A stretch of 63,546 bases of DNA from Streptomyces sp. ISL-36. Lineage in GTDB: Bacteria; Actinomycetota; Actinomycetes; Streptomycetales; Streptomycetaceae. Made by a program: the position numbers and the translations under genes. Positions 42,786-50,754 of the stretch are shown here, piece after piece. Under the pieces are notes generated by a model that did not search any database, had not been told where the DNA came from, and worked only from the letters and a program-made list of their open reading frames with translations. The stretch spans positions 1-63,546 of the forward strand of contig NZ_JAGGOS010000073.1 of NCBI RefSeq assembly GCF_018614205.1, read 5' to 3'. Each line of letters starts with the position of its first letter. Positions within the stretch are counted from its first letter, which is position 1.

Positions 42786-43442
42786 ATGGCTCGTACCGCA
42801 CTCAGCCGCGAAGAGGTGCTGGAGACCGCCGGGGCCCTGGTGAGGCAGCACGGCCCCGACGCCCTCACCATGCGCAGGCTCGCCGCCGAGCTCGGCACCG
42901 CGGTCACCTCGATCTACTGGCACGTGGGCAACCGCGAGTCCCTTCTCGACGCGCTGGTCGAGCGGACGGTCGCCGATCTCTCCGCGATCACCCCGCGCGG
43001 CCGCACACCGGCCGCCCGGATCGTGTCGGTGGCCCGCGCGCTCCGCCGCGAGCTGCGCGCCCGCCCGCATCTGGTGGCGATGGTCCACGAGAGGGGCCTG
43101 ACGGAACGGATGTTCCTGCCCGCCCAGCGGGTCCTGGCCCATGAGGTGCACGCCGCCGGTCTGCGCGGGGCGAAGGCGGCGGAGGTGGTCCGTGCGGTGC
43201 AGTTCCAGGTCGTCGGCCATGTCCTGGTGGAACGCAACCGCGAGCGGGCCCCGGTCCAGTCCCCCGCCGAGGAGGAACTGTGGGCGGCCGCCTCCCCCGG
43301 GCCCGCCGGCTCCGACCTGGCCCTGGCCCGCGCCCTGGCGGCCCCCGTCGACACCGAGCGCCTCTTCACCACCTCCGTACGGGCCTTGGTCGACGGCCTG
43401 TTGGGGTCCCGTGGAGGAAGTGCCGGATCGCCGGATCAATAG
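42786..43442 (+). CDS. TetR-family transcriptional regulator
   Basis: A 218-residue regulator. The N-terminal HTH is 'LSREEVLETAGALVRQHGPDALTMRRLAAELGTAVTSIYWHVGNRESLLDALV' (about 6-58). The C-terminal TetR_C-type ligand domain is helical ('RELRARPHLVAMVHERGLTERMFLPAQRVLAHEV'). ATG 42786 has GGGGGG directly upstream. It diverges from the ADC operon and most likely represses it. The inducer is unknown, probably a pathway substrate. Confidence 0.93.
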   Translation: MARTALSREEVLETAGALVRQHGPDALTMRRLAAELGTAVTSIYWHVGNRESLLDALVERTVADLSAITPRGRTPAARIVSVARALRRELRARPHLVAMVHERGLTERMFLPAQRVLAHEVHAAGLRGAKAAEVVRAVQFQVVGHVLVERNRERAPVQSPAEEELWAAASPGPAGSDLALARALAAPVDTERLFTTSVRALVDGLLGSRGGSAGSPDQ

Positions 43443-43627
43443 GGTGGCACGCGCGCGTGGGGCCGTTCGGACGGCGACGTCGTGCCGGAGAGGGTGACGG
43501 GCGCCCCGTGGGTGCCCTGCGCTCCGCGGCGAGCGGGGCGGCGCGTCAACTTCGTGGCGGGTTCCTCGGTCGGCGGAGGGGACACCGGGGGCCGCGCTGT
43601 CAGCGGCGGCCCGTATTCTCAGTGACC

Positions 43628-44596
43628 ATGCTCGACGACCGTACGACAGCAGCGACGTGGCCGGCCGCCTACCCACAGGGGTACGCGGTCGTCGACGTGG
43701 AGACCACCGGACTCGCCCGCGACGACCGGATAGTGTCGGCTGCCGTCTACCGACTGGACGCCCAGGGCAATGTCGAGGACCACTGGTACACGCTGGTCAA
43801 TCCGGAGCGGGACCCCGGGCCGGTCTGGATCCACGGTCTGACCACAGACGTGCTGGAGGGCGCGCCGCTCTTTCCGGAGATCGCCGCCGAGTTCGCGGCC
43901 CGGCTCGACGGCCGGGTCCTGGTGGCGCACAACGCGATGTTCGACTGGTCGATGATCGCCCGGGAGTACGCGCGGACCGAGCGCACCGCGCCCGTGCGTC
44001 AACGTCTGTGCACCATCGCCCTCTCCAAGGAGCTGTCGCTGCCGCTGCCCAACCACAAGCTGGAGTCGCTCGCCGCGCACTTCGGAGTGGTCCAGCAGCG
44101 GGCGCACCACGCGCTGGACGACGCGCGGGTGCTCGCGGAGGCGTTCCGGCCGAGTCTGCACGCGGCGGCGGAGCGGAACGTACGGCTGCCGCTGCTCGAG
44201 TGCCGGCCGCTGACGGAGTGGGTGTCCACGCCGGTGACGCCGCGGATCGGTCACCAGGCCTCGTACCACGCGAACAGCTGGCGCCCTTCGCGGAAGCGGC
44301 CGCCGTGCCCGTACCCGAACCCCGGACGTTACGAAGCGGACAAACCGCTCAAGCAGGGCATGCGGGTGGCGTTCTCGGGCGACACCTCCATCGACCGCGA
44401 GCTCCTGGAGGACCGCGCGGTCGAGGCGGGGCTCCATGTCGCCACGAGCGTCTCCCGGCTGACGAGCCTGCTGGTCACGAACGATCCGGACGCGGCGACG
44501 TCCAAGACTGTGAAGGCGAAGTCCTTCGGTACGCCGATCGTCGACGAGGCGGCCTTCACCCAGCTGCTGCGGGACGTGGCCCCTGCAGACGGGTGA
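43628..44596 (+). CDS. DEDDh 3'-5' exonuclease with C-terminal BRCT-like domain
   Basis: A 322-residue protein. The exonuclease domain has the DEDDh residues: 'VVDVETTGL' (D,E), 'VAHNAMFDW' (D) and 'HHALDDARV' (H, D). It resembles the DNA polymerase III epsilon proofreading fold. A BRCT-like fold follows at about 230-315 ('KQGMRVAFSGDTSIDRELLEDRAVEAGLHVATSVSRLTSLLVTNDPD'). Such combinations occur in actinobacterial stand-alone exonucleases. ATG 43628 follows TATTCT (43614-43619), so a leaderless mRNA is likely; GTG 43622 is possible. Confidence 0.93.
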   Translation: MLDDRTTAATWPAAYPQGYAVVDVETTGLARDDRIVSAAVYRLDAQGNVEDHWYTLVNPERDPGPVWIHGLTTDVLEGAPLFPEIAAEFAARLDGRVLVAHNAMFDWSMIAREYARTERTAPVRQRLCTIALSKELSLPLPNHKLESLAAHFGVVQQRAHHALDDARVLAEAFRPSLHAAAERNVRLPLLECRPLTEWVSTPVTPRIGHQASYHANSWRPSRKRPPCPYPNPGRYEADKPLKQGMRVAFSGDTSIDRELLEDRAVEAGLHVATSVSRLTSLLVTNDPDAATSKTVKAKSFGTPIVDEAAFTQLLRDVAPADG

Positions 44597-44650
44597 CGTA
44601 CCGGGCGTGCCGCCCGCGCTTCGCGCGCCCGCGGCCGCACCCTGTGGCGC

Positions 44651-44884
44651 ATGGCACGTTGTGAGGTCTGCGGAAACGATTACGGCATGTCCTTCGAAGT
44701 GCACGCGCAGGGCGCGGTGCACGTCTTCGACTGCTTCTCCTGCGCCATTCACCGCATGGCGCCCATCTGCGAGCACTGTCGCGTCCAGATCATCGGCCAG
44801 GGCGTCGAGGTCGAGGGCAGCTGGTACTGCGGCGGCCACTGCGCCCGCGCGGAGGGAAAGGCGGGGATCGTCGACCACGTATGA
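44651..44884 (+). CDS. Small cysteine-rich zinc-binding protein
   Basis: A 77-residue protein with four cysteine pairs: 'CEVCGND', 'DCFSC', 'CEHC' and 'CGGHC'. These could form two zinc ribbons or treble clefs. The sequence is strongly conserved among actinobacteria as I remember it, and it is sometimes annotated as a metallothionein-like protein. The function is unknown. It is separated by 54 nt from the exonuclease. Confidence 0.82.
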   Translation: MARCEVCGNDYGMSFEVHAQGAVHVFDCFSCAIHRMAPICEHCRVQIIGQGVEVEGSWYCGGHCARAEGKAGIVDHV

Positions 44885-44953
44885 ACCCCGGCCCGCGGCG
44901 ACGGACCGGAACCCCCCTGCGTGCACCCCATGACCAAGTTGTACGGTCATGGG

Positions 44954-45754
44954 GTGTACCGCTTCCTGTTGTCCCGGCAGTGGGTGATCCTCACCCTGAT
45001 CGCCCTCGTGCTCATCCCCACGATGATCGAGCTGGGCTTCTGGCAGTTCCACCGGCACGAACGCCGGGTCGCCCAGAACGCCCTGATCGCGGACAACCTC
45101 AGGGCGGAGCCCGCGCCGATCGAGGAGCTCACCTCGCCCGGGCACACCGTCCCGCGTGCCGACTACTGGCGTACGGTCACCGCCACCGGGGTCTTCGACA
45201 CCACGCACGAGGTCGTCGTCCGCCGCCGGACCAACGCCGACGACCGGATCGGCGTCCTCGTCCTGACTCCCCTGGTCCTCGGGGACGGCCGGGTCGCCCT
45301 GGTCAACCGCGGCTGGATCCCCGCCGCGCCCGACCAGAAGGCGTACCCCGAGGTGCCGCCCGCCCCCAAGGGCGAGGTGACCGTCACCGGCCGCCTCAAG
45401 GCCGACGAGACGACCGGCGCCAGCGGCATCAAGGACCTGCGGGGGCTGCCGGACCGTCAGGTGATGCTGATCAACAGCGACCAGCAGTCCCAGCTGCTCG
45501 GCCGTGAGGTGCTCGGCGGTTATCTGGAGCAGACGGCGCCCGAGCCGGCCGGCGGTACGCCGGAGCTGATCCCCGAGCCCGACCACGACTCGATCGGCGC
45601 GCACATGGCGTACGCCGTGCAGTGGTGGCTCTTCACGGCCGGCGTGCCGGTGGGCTGGGTGATCCTGGTGCGCAGGGAGAAGCGCGACCGCGAAGCCGCG
45701 GCCAGGGCCGACGACGGTTCAGGAACCCCTGAACCGGCGCCCGCTGCGGTGTAA
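44954..45754 (+). CDS. SURF1-family protein (cytochrome oxidase assembly)
   Basis: A 266-residue membrane protein of the SURF1 family, which assists heme-copper oxidase assembly. It has an N-terminal helix ('WVILTLIALVLIPTMIELGFWQFHRHE') and a C-terminal helix ('AYAVQWWLFTAGVPVGWVIL') flanking a periplasmic domain with 'LVNRGWIPA'. I choose GTG 44954: TACGGT (44942-44947) lies 6 nt upstream, giving a leaderless mRNA, and the protein starts 'MYRFLLSRQW' as in other SURF1 proteins. The upstream GTG 44921 and ATG 44930 are alternatives. Confidence 0.9.
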   Translation: MYRFLLSRQWVILTLIALVLIPTMIELGFWQFHRHERRVAQNALIADNLRAEPAPIEELTSPGHTVPRADYWRTVTATGVFDTTHEVVVRRRTNADDRIGVLVLTPLVLGDGRVALVNRGWIPAAPDQKAYPEVPPAPKGEVTVTGRLKADETTGASGIKDLRGLPDRQVMLINSDQQSQLLGREVLGGYLEQTAPEPAGGTPELIPEPDHDSIGAHMAYAVQWWLFTAGVPVGWVILVRREKRDREAAARADDGSGTPEPAPAAV

Positions 45755-45816
45755 CCCACACCACGGCCCGCCGCCGCGCTGATTGACCGTCGTCCCTTTC
45801 GGGAACACGCCAGAGC

Positions 45817-47601
45817 GTGACGCAACGTATCGACGACTACGCCCTCATCGGCGATCTGCAGACCGCCGCCCTCGTCGGCCGCGACGGGTCGATCGACTGG
45901 CTGTGTCTGCCGCGATTCGACTCGGCCGCCTGTTTCGCCGCGCTGCTCGGCGACGAGGACAACGGCCACTGGCGGATCGCGCCCAAGGGCGCCACGAGGT
46001 GCACCCGCCGGAACTACGCGGAGGACTCCCTCGTCCTGGAGACGTACTGGGAGACGCGCACCGGCACCGTCAAAGTCGTGGATTTCATGCCACAGCGTGA
46101 CAAGGCGCCCGATGTCATCCGGATCGTGGAGGGCGTCAGCGGCACCGTCGAGATGAGCGCGGTGCTGCGGCTGCGCTTCGACTACGGCTCGATCGTGCCG
46201 TGGATAAGGCGTTCGGACGGGCACCGGGTGGCCATCGCCGGACCTGACTCGGTCTGGCTGCGCAGCGAGCCCCCCGTGAAGACCTGGGGGCAGCAGTTCT
46301 CCACCTGTTCGTCGTTCACCATGGCCGCCGGCGAGAAGGTGGCGTTCGTCCTCACCTGGCACCCCTCGCACGAACCGCGCCCCGCCCTCGTCGACCCCTT
46401 CGACGCCCTGGAGCACTCCCTCGCCGACTGGCGCGAGTGGTCGGCGCGGTGCACCTACGAGGGTCCGTACCGGGAGGCGGTGCTCCGCTCGCTGATCACG
46501 CTGAAGGCGCTCACCTACGCGCCGACCGGCGGCATCGTCGCCGCCCCCACCACCTCGCTGCCCGAGGAGCTGGGCGGTGTACGGAACTGGGACTACCGCT
46601 CCTGCTGGCTCCGCGACTCGACGCTCACGCTCGCCGCGCTGCTGTCGGCGGGGTACGTCGAGGAGGCGGCTGCGTGGCGCGACTGGCTGCTGCGGGCGGT
46701 GGCGGGCGACCCGGCCGATCTGCAGATCATGTACGGGCCCGCCGGGGAGCGGCGGTTGCCCGAGATGTCGGTGCCGTGGCTGCGCGGCTATGCGGACTCG
46801 GCGCCCGTCCGGGTCGGGAACGCGGCCGTCGATCAGTTCCAGCTCGATGTGTACGGGGAGGTCATGGACTCGCTGTACCGGGCGAGGAAGGCGGGCATCC
46901 CCGCCGAGCGGCACGCCTGGAACCTGCAGCTGAGCCTGCTGGGGTTCCTGGAGTCGACCTGGCGCGAGCCCGACGAGGGTCTGTGGGAGGTGCGCGGACC
47001 GCGGCGCCACTTCGTCCACTCGAAGGTGATGGCCTGGGTCGCCGCCGACCGGGCGGTGCGCACGCTGGAGGACGATCCTTCACTCCCCGGCGACGTGGCG
47101 CGGTGGCGGACGATGCGCGACGAGATCCACGCGGAGGTGTGCACCAAGGGGTACGACCCCGATCGCAACACGTTCACCCAGTCCTACGGCTCGCGGGATC
47201 TGGACGCGGCCACGCTGCTGATCCCGCAGGTCGGCTTCCTGCCGCCGGACGACCCCCGGGTGCTGGGCACGGTGGAGGCGGTGCGCAAGGAGCTGACGCA
47301 CGGCGGGTTCGTACGCCGCTACAGCACCGAGGGGGTGTCCGTCGACGGCCTCCCCGGCGGGGAGGGAACGTTTCTCGTCTGCTCCTTCTGGCTGGCCGAC
47401 GCCCTGTGGCTGACCGGACGCGTCGACGAGGCCCGCGAACTCTTCGAGCGTCTGCTGGGTCTGCGCAACGACGTGGGGCTGCTCGCGGAGGAGTACGACC
47501 CCGTGGCGCGGCGGCAGCTGGGGAACTTCCCGCAGGCCTTCAGTCACATCGGGCTCGTGGGCACCGCCCTCGCGCTCCACGTGGACGAGGCGGCAGGATA
47601 G
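45817..47601 (+). CDS. Glycoside hydrolase family 15 protein (glucoamylase/trehalase-like)
   Basis: A 594-residue intracellular GH15 enzyme. The N-terminal beta-sandwich (1-225: 'IDDYALIGDLQTAALVGRDGSIDWLCLPRFDS') precedes the (alpha/alpha)6 catalytic domain ('RNWDYRSCWLRDSTLTLAALL'). Candidate catalytic glutamates are in 'DEGLWEVRGPRRHFVHSK' and 'GGEGTFLVCSFWLADALW'. Mycobacterial homologues hydrolyse trehalose; specificity here is unknown. GTG 45817 has no ribosome site; TTGACC (45783-45788) lies at a -35 distance for a leaderless transcript. The SDR gene follows by 4 nt. Confidence 0.93.
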   Translation: MTQRIDDYALIGDLQTAALVGRDGSIDWLCLPRFDSAACFAALLGDEDNGHWRIAPKGATRCTRRNYAEDSLVLETYWETRTGTVKVVDFMPQRDKAPDVIRIVEGVSGTVEMSAVLRLRFDYGSIVPWIRRSDGHRVAIAGPDSVWLRSEPPVKTWGQQFSTCSSFTMAAGEKVAFVLTWHPSHEPRPALVDPFDALEHSLADWREWSARCTYEGPYREAVLRSLITLKALTYAPTGGIVAAPTTSLPEELGGVRNWDYRSCWLRDSTLTLAALLSAGYVEEAAAWRDWLLRAVAGDPADLQIMYGPAGERRLPEMSVPWLRGYADSAPVRVGNAAVDQFQLDVYGEVMDSLYRARKAGIPAERHAWNLQLSLLGFLESTWREPDEGLWEVRGPRRHFVHSKVMAWVAADRAVRTLEDDPSLPGDVARWRTMRDEIHAEVCTKGYDPDRNTFTQSYGSRDLDAATLLIPQVGFLPPDDPRVLGTVEAVRKELTHGGFVRRYSTEGVSVDGLPGGEGTFLVCSFWLADALWLTGRVDEARELFERLLGLRNDVGLLAEEYDPVARRQLGNFPQAFSHIGLVGTALALHVDEAAG

Positions 47602-47605
47602 GCGC

Positions 47606-48361
47606 ATGGATCTTGGACTGAAGAACCGTGTGTACGTGGTGACCGGCGCGACCCGAGGGCTCGGCCGGGCCTCCGCCCAGGCACTGCTGGCCGAGGGCGC
47701 GCAGGTGCTGATCACCGGGCGGGAGGAGAAGTCGGTCGCGGAGGCCGTCGCGGAGCTGGGCCCGGGCGCGGCCGGTCTCGCCGCGGACAACGCCGACCCG
47801 GCGACGCCCGGACGGCTGATCGCGGAGGCCCGGTCCCGCTTCGGCGGCTTCGACGGCATCCTGATCAGCGTGGGCGGCCCGGCCCCGGGCTTCGCTGCGG
47901 ACAACACCGACGAGGAGTGGGCGTCGGCGTTCGACACGGTCTTCCTCGGCGCGGTACGGATGGCCCGGGCGGCTGCGGAGACGCTGACCGAGGGCGGGGT
48001 CATCGGCTTCGTCCTCTCCGGCTCGGTCCACGAGCCGATCCCGGGCCTGACGATCTCCAACGGTCTGCGCCCCGGACTCGCCGGGTTCGCGAAGTCGCTC
48101 GCGGGCGACCTGGGCCCCCGGGGCATCCGTGTCGTCGGCCTGCTGCCGAGCCGGATCGACACCGACCGCGTGCGCTCTCTCGACGCCCTCTCCGGCGACG
48201 CGGACGCCGCTCGCGCCGCCAACGAGTCCCGTATCCCGCTGCGCCGCTACGGCACCCCCGAGGAGTTCGGCAACACGGCCGCGTTCCTGCTGTCCCCGGC
48301 GGCCTCGTATCTGACGGGCGTGATGCTCCCGGTGGACGGCGGCGCGCGCCACGGCTTCTGA
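47606..48361 (+). CDS. SDR-fold protein lacking the catalytic Tyr/Lys
   Basis: A 251-residue SDR. The cofactor motif is intact ('VTGATRGLGRASAQALLAEGA'). At the active site the usual Y-x3-K is replaced: 'TISNGLRPGLAGFAKSLA' has Asn and Pro at the Tyr and Lys positions. This occurs in a subgroup of SDRs and argues against standard dehydrogenase chemistry. The C-terminus 'GVMLPVDGGARHGF' is typical. The ATG lies 4 nt after the GH15 stop, so the two are co-translated. Confidence 0.88.
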   Translation: MDLGLKNRVYVVTGATRGLGRASAQALLAEGAQVLITGREEKSVAEAVAELGPGAAGLAADNADPATPGRLIAEARSRFGGFDGILISVGGPAPGFAADNTDEEWASAFDTVFLGAVRMARAAAETLTEGGVIGFVLSGSVHEPIPGLTISNGLRPGLAGFAKSLAGDLGPRGIRVVGLLPSRIDTDRVRSLDALSGDADAARAANESRIPLRRYGTPEEFGNTAAFLLSPAASYLTGVMLPVDGGARHGF

Positions 48362-48371
48362 GCGGCCGCCG

Positions 48372-48387
48372 CTTCCTGATCAGGAAG
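48372..48387. repeat. 16-bp perfect palindrome downstream of the SDR gene
   Basis: CTTCCTGATCAGGAAG is self-complementary and lies between the convergent SDR and AmaP genes. With flanking GCCGC/GCGGC pairs it may serve as a weak bidirectional terminator. Confidence 0.4.
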
Positions 48388-48403
48388 GGCCTGCCGCGGC
48401 GGG

Positions 48404-48991
48404 TCAGCTGACCCGGCGCGCCCGGTGCTTGACCGCGCGCAGCCGCGCCTCGGTCGGCAGGGCCGGCAGGCCCGTGGAGGTACGGGCGTGGGCCAGGGCG
48501 TCGGTGGCCAGGGAGGTCAGGGTCGCGCCCGGGGAGGCCTGGGGCTCCAGGAGCAGGAAGACGCGGGTGCGGGGTGCGGTCCTGCGGCCCGTCAGGGAGA
48601 CGCGGGCGCGGGCCACACCGTCCTGCGCGGCGGCGTCCGCCTCCAGGACGTCCTCCAGGGCCCGGCCCCGTACCGCCGCGCCCTCCCCGTCGCCGCTGTC
48701 GACCAGGACCTCGGCGAGCCGGGCCCTGCGGAACTGGGCGAGCAGCCACCACAGCGCGAGAAGCACGAGGAGCCCGAGGACGGCGATGACCGCCGGCCAC
48801 CACCAGGCCTCGTCCCGCCACCGTTGCCGGTCCGCCTCGCTCAGCAGGACGTCGGAGGGGCCCGACCACGGCCACCACGAGGGCACCGCAAGATCGAGCG
48901 CGGCCGCGAGCACCGCCCCGCCGACGACGACGAGCAGCAGTCCCGCGAGGGCGAGCAGCACGCGGTTGACCCGCCGGAGAATGACCGTCAC
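48404..48991 (-). CDS. amaP: AmaP-like alkaline shock response membrane anchor
   Basis: A 195-residue protein. Two transmembrane helices ('VLLALAGLLLVVVGGAVLAAALDLAV' and 'WWPAVIAVLGLLVLLALWWLLAQF') flank a short exterior loop and lead to a cytoplasmic domain. AmaP proteins tether Asp23/Gls24 proteins to the membrane, and two Asp23-family genes lie in the same operon. It is the last of five genes and starts 3 nt after the DUF6286 stop. Confidence 0.85.
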   Translation of the reverse strand: MTVILRRVNRVLLALAGLLLVVVGGAVLAAALDLAVPSWWPWSGPSDVLLSEADRQRWRDEAWWWPAVIAVLGLLVLLALWWLLAQFRRARLAEVLVDSGDGEGAAVRGRALEDVLEADAAAQDGVARARVSLTGRRTAPRTRVFLLLEPQASPGATLTSLATDALAHARTSTGLPALPTEARLRAVKHRARRVS

Positions 48992-48994
48992 TCC

Positions 48995-49627
48995 CTACCT
49001 CTTCCTCGATGGCCGGCCCACCCGCACCGTCAGCGCGGGCGGGCGGGCGAGCCCCAGTTCGTCGATGGCGGTGGCCAGCGCGGTCTCCAGATCCGCCCGT
49101 ACGTCGTCGACTTCACGGAAGTGCGAGAACGCCCGTACGGCAGCCTTGTTCCGGCCCATCCGTACCCGTACCGACTGCACGCCGGAGACCTCCATCGCCC
49201 GGTCGCGGAGCATCAGTGCCGCCGCCTCCCGGTCGAGTCCGGCGCGTACGTCGGCGTGGTCGCGGCGCATCGGAAGCACGGCGCGCAGCCCCGGGGTGCA
49301 CGCCAGGACCAGAAGCCAGACACCGAGGAGCACGGCGAGGGCCGCGCCGGCCATGGTCCATGCGTTGTCGAGGGGCTCGGTCGCCAGGCCGTCGGCGAGC
49401 GTGCGCCGCCAGGCCATGGCCGTGCGCTCGGCGCGTACCGCCGCCACGTCGTAGAGCAGGAGCCCCACGGCGGCCAGCAGCACGGCGGCCAGCAGCGCCG
49501 CGGGGATCCGGCGGACGGCCCAGAAGCGCCGGGCGGGGGCGGCGGGCGGTGTGTCCTTCGGCACGGGCACGGTGGAGGTGGGCGCCCCGGACTCCGTTCC
49601 CATGCCCGCGCCGTTCTCGGTGCTCAT
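48995..49627 (-). CDS. DUF6286-type membrane protein of the Asp23 operon
   Basis: A 210-residue protein. The N-terminal 40 residues are polar, then two helices ('IPAALLAAVLLAAVGLLLYDVAAV' and 'AWTMAGAALAVLLGVWLLVLACTPG') leave a C-terminal cytoplasmic domain ending 'LTVRVGRPSRKR'. I recall this family as DUF6286, found with Asp23 and AmaP genes in actinobacteria. The function is unknown. Its ATG overlaps the upstream Asp23 stop (ATGA). Confidence 0.82.
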   Translation of the reverse strand: MSTENGAGMGTESGAPTSTVPVPKDTPPAAPARRFWAVRRIPAALLAAVLLAAVGLLLYDVAAVRAERTAMAWRRTLADGLATEPLDNAWTMAGAALAVLLGVWLLVLACTPGLRAVLPMRRDHADVRAGLDREAAALMLRDRAMEVSGVQSVRVRMGRNKAAVRAFSHFREVDDVRADLETALATAIDELGLARPPALTVRVGRPSRKR

Positions 49628-49974
49628 CTCAGCCTCTCCCGGGCGGACGCGCGCGCGGTGCGCGGGGAGTGCAGCCGTTCCACATGGATAGCCACCTCGG
49701 GCACCTCCATGCCCACCAATTCCTTTACTCTGCGCATCACTTGACTGCGTACCGCGCCGCACCGGCGGCCGAGGTCGGAGGGGTAGTCGAGCTCCAGACT
49801 CACCGAGACCCGCGCCGCGTCACGGTGCACGACGACCGAGGCGTGCGGCGGCGAGCCGTCCTTGGGGACGGCGTCGAGCGCCTCCCGCGCGGCCTGTGCG
49901 GCGATCTTCGCGACGACCCGGTCGGCGATCGTGGTCGCCCCGCGTCCGGCGGTCCCCACCGGGCCGGCTGCCAC
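49624..49974 (-). CDS. Asp23/Gls24 family protein, copy 2
   Basis: A 116-residue Asp23-fold protein. The family signature 'TTIADRVVAKIAAQAAREALDAVP' and the C-terminal 'VMRRVKELVGMEVPEVAIHVERL' are clear. It is shorter than the operon's first Asp23 protein and lacks its acidic tail. The start codon is GTG 49974, with GCGGGG upstream. It lies in the middle of the five-gene operon. Confidence 0.88.
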   Translation of the reverse strand: MAAGPVGTAGRGATTIADRVVAKIAAQAAREALDAVPKDGSPPHASVVVHRDAARVSVSLELDYPSDLGRRCGAVRSQVMRRVKELVGMEVPEVAIHVERLHSPRTARASARERLR

Positions 49975-49980
49975 CCCCGC

Positions 49981-50172
49981 TCACCGCCGCCGGTCGCCGC
50001 GCTCGCGGCCCCGGAGGAGATCACCGGGTTCGAGATCCCCGTCAACGAACCGCCCGACGACGAAGCCGATCGCGCCCAACGCCGCGACCAGCACGAACGC
50101 CCCGAAGCCGCCGAAGTATCCGGCGAAGCCGAGGGCCATTCCGGCCAACAGGCCGACCACCGCCATGCTCAT
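49981..50172 (-). CDS. Small membrane protein of the Asp23 operon
   Basis: A 63-residue protein with two closely packed hydrophobic segments ('MAVVGLLAGMALGFAGYFGGFGAFVLVAALGAIGFVVGRFV') and a basic tail ('LRGRERGDRRR'). It resembles the DUF2273-like small membrane proteins found in Gls24 operons. AAAGGG lies about 6 nt before ATG 50172. It may help anchor or space the Asp23 assemblies; this is inference. Confidence 0.78.
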   Translation of the reverse strand: MSMAVVGLLAGMALGFAGYFGGFGAFVLVAALGAIGFVVGRFVDGDLEPGDLLRGRERGDRRR

Positions 50173-50202
50173 GCTGTGCCCTTTCCGCCGGGGTGCCAGC
50201 GG

Positions 50203-50661
50203 CTACTGGAGCCGTGACTCCGGCTGCTCCTCGTCCTCTTCCTCGTCGGGCAGCTTCACATCGCTGACCGCGATGTTGACCTCGACGACCTCCAGGCCGG
50301 TCATCCGCTCGACGGCCGCGATGACGTTCTCGCGCACCGCTCCGGCCACGTCGGAGATGGAGACGCCGTACTCGACGACGATCTCCAGGTCGAGGGCGGT
50401 CTGCACCTCGCCGACCTCGGCCTTCACACCGCGGGTGACGCCCGACTTCGCTCCGCCTCCGCCCGGCACCCGGTCGCGTACGGCACCGAGGGTGCGGGAG
50501 AAGCCGCTGCCCATCGCGTGGACGCCCACGACGTCACGGGCGGCGAGGCCGGCGATCTTCTCCACGACACCGTCGGCGATCGTCGTCCTGCCTCGGGTGG
50601 CCGGATCGCCACCGCCACGCTTCGTCATCGACCGTTCGTCGGGGTGTGCGGTCTCACTCAT
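50203..50661 (-). CDS. Asp23/Gls24 family envelope-stress protein, copy 1
   Basis: A 152-residue Asp23-family protein and first gene of the operon. The core runs 'RTTIADGVVEKIAGLAARDVVGVHAMGSGFSRTLGAVRDRVP' through 'ERMTGLEVVEVNIAVSDVKLPDEEE', followed by an acidic/Gln tail. Asp23 proteins form filamentous or ring-like scaffolds under the membrane and respond to alkaline or cell-wall stress. The gene diverges from the tandem-Asp23 gene across a 93-bp region. Confidence 0.93.
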   Translation of the reverse strand: MSETAHPDERSMTKRGGGDPATRGRTTIADGVVEKIAGLAARDVVGVHAMGSGFSRTLGAVRDRVPGGGGAKSGVTRGVKAEVGEVQTALDLEIVVEYGVSISDVAGAVRENVIAAVERMTGLEVVEVNIAVSDVKLPDEEEDEEQPESRLQ

Positions 50662-50754
50662 CGCCGTTCATCCCTTCCAAGCAGTTATGTTCCTCTTTGC
50701 CCACATTAAGTGCGCTTCCGCTCTCTCGCGCCTGGGATGCGGCAGGCTGGAGCA

